Source of the DNA: an uncultured Maribacter sp.
Lineage (GTDB): Bacteria; Bacteroidota; Bacteroidia; Flavobacteriales; Flavobacteriaceae
Assembly: GCA_947498505.1 (NCBI GenBank)
Contig: CANMKG010000004.1
Location: 241,098 to 305,097, forward strand
Length of the DNA stretch: 64,000 nt
Direction: 5' to 3'
This document shows, piece after piece, positions 61,242-64,000 of this stretch (its first letter is position 1; every line of letters starts with the position of its first letter). The notes beneath the pieces are model-generated. The model did no database searches and had not been told where the DNA came from. It saw only the letters and a program-made list of their open reading frames with translations. The translations under genes were made by a program, and so were the position numbers.

Positions 61242-61284
61242 TATTTTATATTCAAAAGAAACCATATCTGATTTCTCAGTGAAT

Positions 61285-61839
61285 TTATTTTTTTGTTTTA
61301 GGTGCAATAAACATAGTCATTCGTTTTCCTTCAAGTTTAGGCATCTGTTCTACTTTACCTATTTCTTCTAATTCCGAAGCTAAACGCAACAATAATATTT
61401 CACCTTGGTCTTTGTATACAATTGACCGTCCTTTAAAAAACACATATGCTTTTAATTTAGCTCCCTCTTTTAAGAACTTTTCGGCATGTTTCTTTTTAAA
61501 CTCATAATCATGGTCGTCTGTATTTGGACCAAACCTAATTTCTTTTACGACAACTTTAGACGCTTTGGCTTTCATTACCTTTTCACGTTTCTTTTGTTCG
61601 TATAAGAACTTCTTGTAATCTATAATCTTACAAACTGGTGGGTCAGCATTTGGCGAAATTTCAACCAAATCTAATCCTAACTCTTCTGATTTTGCCATTG
61701 CTTGTCGCAATGGATAAACACCTACTTCAACGTTGTCTCCCACCAATCTTACGTTAGGTGCGATAACATTCTCATTGATTTTATGAGGGTTTTTGTTTTC
61801 TCTTCTAGGTTGGGGCCTAAATCTCTTTCGTATTGCTAT
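61285..61839 (-). CDS. infC: Translation initiation factor IF-3 with an AUA start codon
   Basis: 184 aa when read from ATA at 61839. The track's TTG (61746) is the Leu of RLVGDNV, inside the conserved IF3-N domain. The frame upstream reads [14 protein letters not shown] then [15 protein letters not shown], which is conserved IF-3 sequence, and a TAA stop lies four codons before the ATA. No ATG, GTG or TTG occurs between, so AUA is the only sensible start. IF3-N (~20-90, [26 protein letters not shown]) and IF3-C (~100-180) are both complete. E. coli infC starts at AUU and IF3 represses it by rejecting rare start codons; the same logic probably applies. It lies 35 bases after thrS. Confidence 0.93.
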   Translation of the reverse strand: MAIRKRFRPQPRRENKNPHKINENVIAPNVRLVGDNVEVGVYPLRQAMAKSEELGLDLVEISPNADPPVCKIIDYKKFLYEQKKREKVMKAKASKVVVKEIRFGPNTDDHDYEFKKKHAEKFLKEGAKLKAYVFFKGRSIVYKDQGEILLLRLASELEEIGKVEQMPKLEGKRMTMFIAPKTKK

Positions 61840-61874
61840 GACTTTTGTTTTTTAATTAAACTTAAATTTGTTTT

Positions 61875-63815
61875 CTAAAACGACTTTAAGGTACTATTTA
61901 TTTCGTTAGTGACCAAGTCTGTAAAATCTGTAACGCTCAGAGAACCTAAATCGTCTCCACCATGTCTACGAACAGAAATGGTATTGGCTTCTTCTTCGTT
62001 TTCCCCAACAATCAGCATAAATGGTATTTTATTCATTTCTGCCTCTCGTATTTTCTTTCCAACAGTTTCACTTCTGTTGTCAATGAGGGCGCGAATTTCG
62101 TTATTTTCTAAAGAATTTAAAACTTTTTTAGCATATTTTTCATGTTTCTCACCAACAGGTAGTACTATTGCTTGGTCTGGAATTAGCCAAAGCGGGAAAT
62201 TTCCACCGGTATGCTCCAGTAAAAGTGCAATAAATCTTTCCATACTTCCAAATGGAGCTCTATGGATCATTACTGGTCTGTGCAGCTCATTATCACTGCC
62301 TTTATAGGTAAGATCAAAACGCTCAGGAAGGTTATAATCTACTTGAATAGTTCCTAGTTGCCAGCTTCTTCCTAAGGCATCTTTTACCATGAAATCTAGT
62401 TTAGGGCCATAAAATGCAGCTTCACCACTTTCAACAACAAAATCTAACCCTTTTTCTTTTGCAGCATTAATTATAGCGTTTTCAGCTTTCTCCCAATTTT
62501 CAACTTCCCCAATATATTTCTCTGGCTTTTCTAAATCACGAACCGAAACCTGGGCAGTGAAATTTTCAAAACCTAAAGAACCTAATACATATAAAGAAAG
62601 GTCTATAACGTTTTTAAATTCTTGGTCTAACTGGTCTGGTGTGCAAAAAATATGAGCATCATCTTGGGTAAAGCCTCTTACCCTTGTTAATCCATGAAGC
62701 TCTCCACTTTGTTCATACCTATATACAGTACCAAATTCTGCATATCGCTTTGGGAGTTCTCTGTAGCTAAAAGGTTTGCTGTTGTAAATTTCACAGTGAT
62801 GCGGGCAGTTCATTGGTTTTAACAAGAACTCTTCATCTTCTTTAGGTGTTGTAATTGGTTGAAAGCTATCTTCACCATATTTAGCATAATGCCCTGAAGT
62901 AACATAAAGCTCTTTTTGTCCAATATGAGGCGTAACTACCATTTCATACCCAGCTTTTTTCTGAGCCTTCTTTAAAAACTGTTCCAAACGTTCTCGTAGT
63001 GCAGCGCCTTTAGGAAGCCATAAAGGTAAACCTTGTCCTACCTTTTGCGAAAACGTAAAAAGCTCTAATTCTTTTCCTAGTTTTCTATGGTCGCGTTGTT
63101 TTGCTTGTTCAAGAAGTTCTAAATATTCAGTAAGCTCTTTTTGTTTGGGAAAAGAAATACCATAAACTCTTGTAAGTTGTTTGTTCTTTTCGTCACCTCT
63201 CCAATAAGCTCCTGCAACACTTAATATTTTAATAGCTTTTACAATGCCTGTATTTGGTATGTGTCCACCTCTACACAAATCGGTGAAAGTATCATGGTCA
63301 CAAAAGGTAATTGTGCCATCTTCTAAGCTTTCTATCAGTTCTACCTTAAACTCATTTCCTTGAGATTTGTATAGACTAAGAGCTTCGCTTTTGGAAACAG
63401 CTCTCATTTTAAAATCATGTTTTCCTCTTGCAATCTCCAGAGCTTTCTTTTCTATTATGGGAAAGTCTTTATCTGATATGGGGTTTTCTCCTAAATCCAC
63501 ATCGTAGTAAAAACCATTATCAATAGCGGGTCCAATTGTTAACTTTATTCCTGGATATAACTCTTCTAAAGCTTGCGCGACAATGTGTGATGACGAATGC
63601 CAAAAAGCGGTTTTACCTTCCTTGTCTTTCCATGTGTATAATACTAAAGAACCATCTTCGTGCAATTCGGTTACACTTTCAACGGCAGTATTGTTGAACT
63701 TTGCGGAAATCACATTTCTGGCAAGTCCTTCACTAATACTTTTGGCTACATCTATTACAGCTGTACCTTTATTATATTCTTTAACACTACCATCTGGTAA
63801 AGTAATTTTAATCAT
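61875..63815 (-). CDS. thrS: Threonyl-tRNA synthetase
   Basis: 646 aa class II synthetase. Domains in order: TGS (residues ~1-62, [21 protein letters not shown]), the editing domain (~65-225) with the [14 protein letters not shown] His motif, the catalytic core (~240-535) with motif 2 [35 protein letters not shown] and zinc ligands [10 protein letters not shown] and [13 protein letters not shown], and the anticodon domain (~540-646). First gene of thrS-infC-rpmI-rplT. A TATCTTTG box lies 18 bases upstream. No operator mimic of tRNA-Thr was seen. Confidence 0.97.
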   Translation of the reverse strand: MIKITLPDGSVKEYNKGTAVIDVAKSISEGLARNVISAKFNNTAVESVTELHEDGSLVLYTWKDKEGKTAFWHSSSHIVAQALEELYPGIKLTIGPAIDNGFYYDVDLGENPISDKDFPIIEKKALEIARGKHDFKMRAVSKSEALSLYKSQGNEFKVELIESLEDGTITFCDHDTFTDLCRGGHIPNTGIVKAIKILSVAGAYWRGDEKNKQLTRVYGISFPKQKELTEYLELLEQAKQRDHRKLGKELELFTFSQKVGQGLPLWLPKGAALRERLEQFLKKAQKKAGYEMVVTPHIGQKELYVTSGHYAKYGEDSFQPITTPKEDEEFLLKPMNCPHHCEIYNSKPFSYRELPKRYAEFGTVYRYEQSGELHGLTRVRGFTQDDAHIFCTPDQLDQEFKNVIDLSLYVLGSLGFENFTAQVSVRDLEKPEKYIGEVENWEKAENAIINAAKEKGLDFVVESGEAAFYGPKLDFMVKDALGRSWQLGTIQVDYNLPERFDLTYKGSDNELHRPVMIHRAPFGSMERFIALLLEHTGGNFPLWLIPDQAIVLPVGEKHEKYAKKVLNSLENNEIRALIDNRSETVGKKIREAEMNKIPFMLIVGENEEEANTISVRRHGGDDLGSLSVTDFTDLVTNEINSTLKSF

Positions 63816-63833
63816 GCTCCTTATTTAAGTTTG

Positions 63834-63841
63834 CAAAGATA
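63834..63841 (-). promoter_or_regulatory. -7 box of the thrS operon
   Basis: TATCTTTG followed by C on the minus strand, a perfect TAnnTTTG, 18 bases before the thrS ATG. It is identical over nine bases to the tgt box. ATTG sits about 20 bp further upstream as a weak -33 box. Confidence 0.55.
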
Positions 63842-64000
63842 ATAAGTAAGCTTGATGCAGACAATATATATAGGTATATGTTTTGTTAAGAGGTATTGAA
63901 TAGGAAAATGAGGTTTAATGTTGGTTTGGAATTTTTTCTCTTGATATTTTGATGTTTGTAAAGTGTTGTGTAGTAGGTGTGTGTGCATGTGGGTTAAAAA

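Noticed and set aside
61172-61284. Rho-independent attenuator in the rpmI leader
   Set aside because: The stem-loop is not followed by a T-run on the minus strand; a translational pseudoknot explains the pairing better.
1-64000. CRISPR array, prophage, insertion sequence or toxin-antitoxin system
   Set aside because: No regularly spaced repeats, no transposase or integrase motifs, and no recognisable toxin-antitoxin pair on either strand.

Overview
The window is AT-rich chromosomal DNA from a member of the Bacteroidota, almost certainly a marine-type Flavobacteriaceae. The evidence is the set of flavobacterial hallmark genes: a DUF2795 small protein, CarboxypepD_reg-like and DUF4105 exported proteins, a mitochondrial-type aconitase, a CrtYcd-type lycopene cyclase with a B12-binding MerR regulator, and YHS and SPW small proteins. 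Shine-Dalgarno sequences are weak or absent, TTG starts are frequent, and the Bacteroidota promoter signature (TTTG, about 19 bp, TAnnTTTG) recurs. No rRNA, CRISPR array, prophage, transposase or integrase was seen. Two tRNAs are present (Leu-GAG and Lys-TTT).

Layout. 1-2.6 kb: a truncated exported protein at the edge, two tiny proteins and an orphan HisKA_2 histidine kinase. 2.8-11.2 kb (minus): secA, a DUF2795 protein, a cobalamin adenosyltransferase, a 46-aa membrane peptide, what looks like a methyltransferase remnant, an Uup-type ABC-F ATPase and a DUF4105 protein. 11.3-16.0 kb: pssA and rlmF, then a minus run of kdsD, tatC, a carboxymuconolactone decarboxylase-like gene and lptB (KDO synthesis, Tat export, LPS export). 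16.2-25.5 kb: recQ, a CarboxypepD_reg protein, rluF, a class-A-like serine hydrolase, then a plus operon of two periplasmic PPIases and a MoxR ATPase. 26-35 kb: acnB, a minus block (AraC with two HTH domains, NTF2-like, YHS, SPW), a second unrelated-subfamily aconitase and two TlpA-like thioredoxins in tandem. 35-42.4 kb (minus): a five-gene carotenoid operon headed by a CarH/LitR-like photoreceptor regulator (CrtI, CrtB, CrtZ, CrtYcd, predicted to give zeaxanthin), tRNA-Leu, and a complete three-component P450 system. 42.6-56.5 kb: a six-hairpin glycosidase, tRNA-Lys, aroK, a phosphoribosyltransferase, an S4 protein, an outer-membrane barrel, tgt, an LptF/G permease, a DMT transporter, accA, dnaB, an exported amidotransferase-like protein, YjbQ, a HAD phosphatase and a DeoR regulator. 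56.6-60.5 kb: glpD-glpK-glpF. 60.5-63.8 kb (minus): thrS-infC-rpmI-rplT.

Most of the window is ordinary housekeeping DNA and I found no obvious new defence or mobile system. The items most worth a second look are small. infC can only be read from an AUA start codon. A pseudoknot-forming leader lies directly before rpmI and may be an L20 autoregulatory element. RecQ has lost all four zinc-binding cysteines. DnaB ends in an SSB-like acidic tip. Several promoters sit 4-7 nt from the start codon, implying leaderless mRNAs. An AraC-family regulator carries two HTH domains. One TlpA paralogue has a broken CxxC motif, and two aconitases of different subfamilies are near neighbours.
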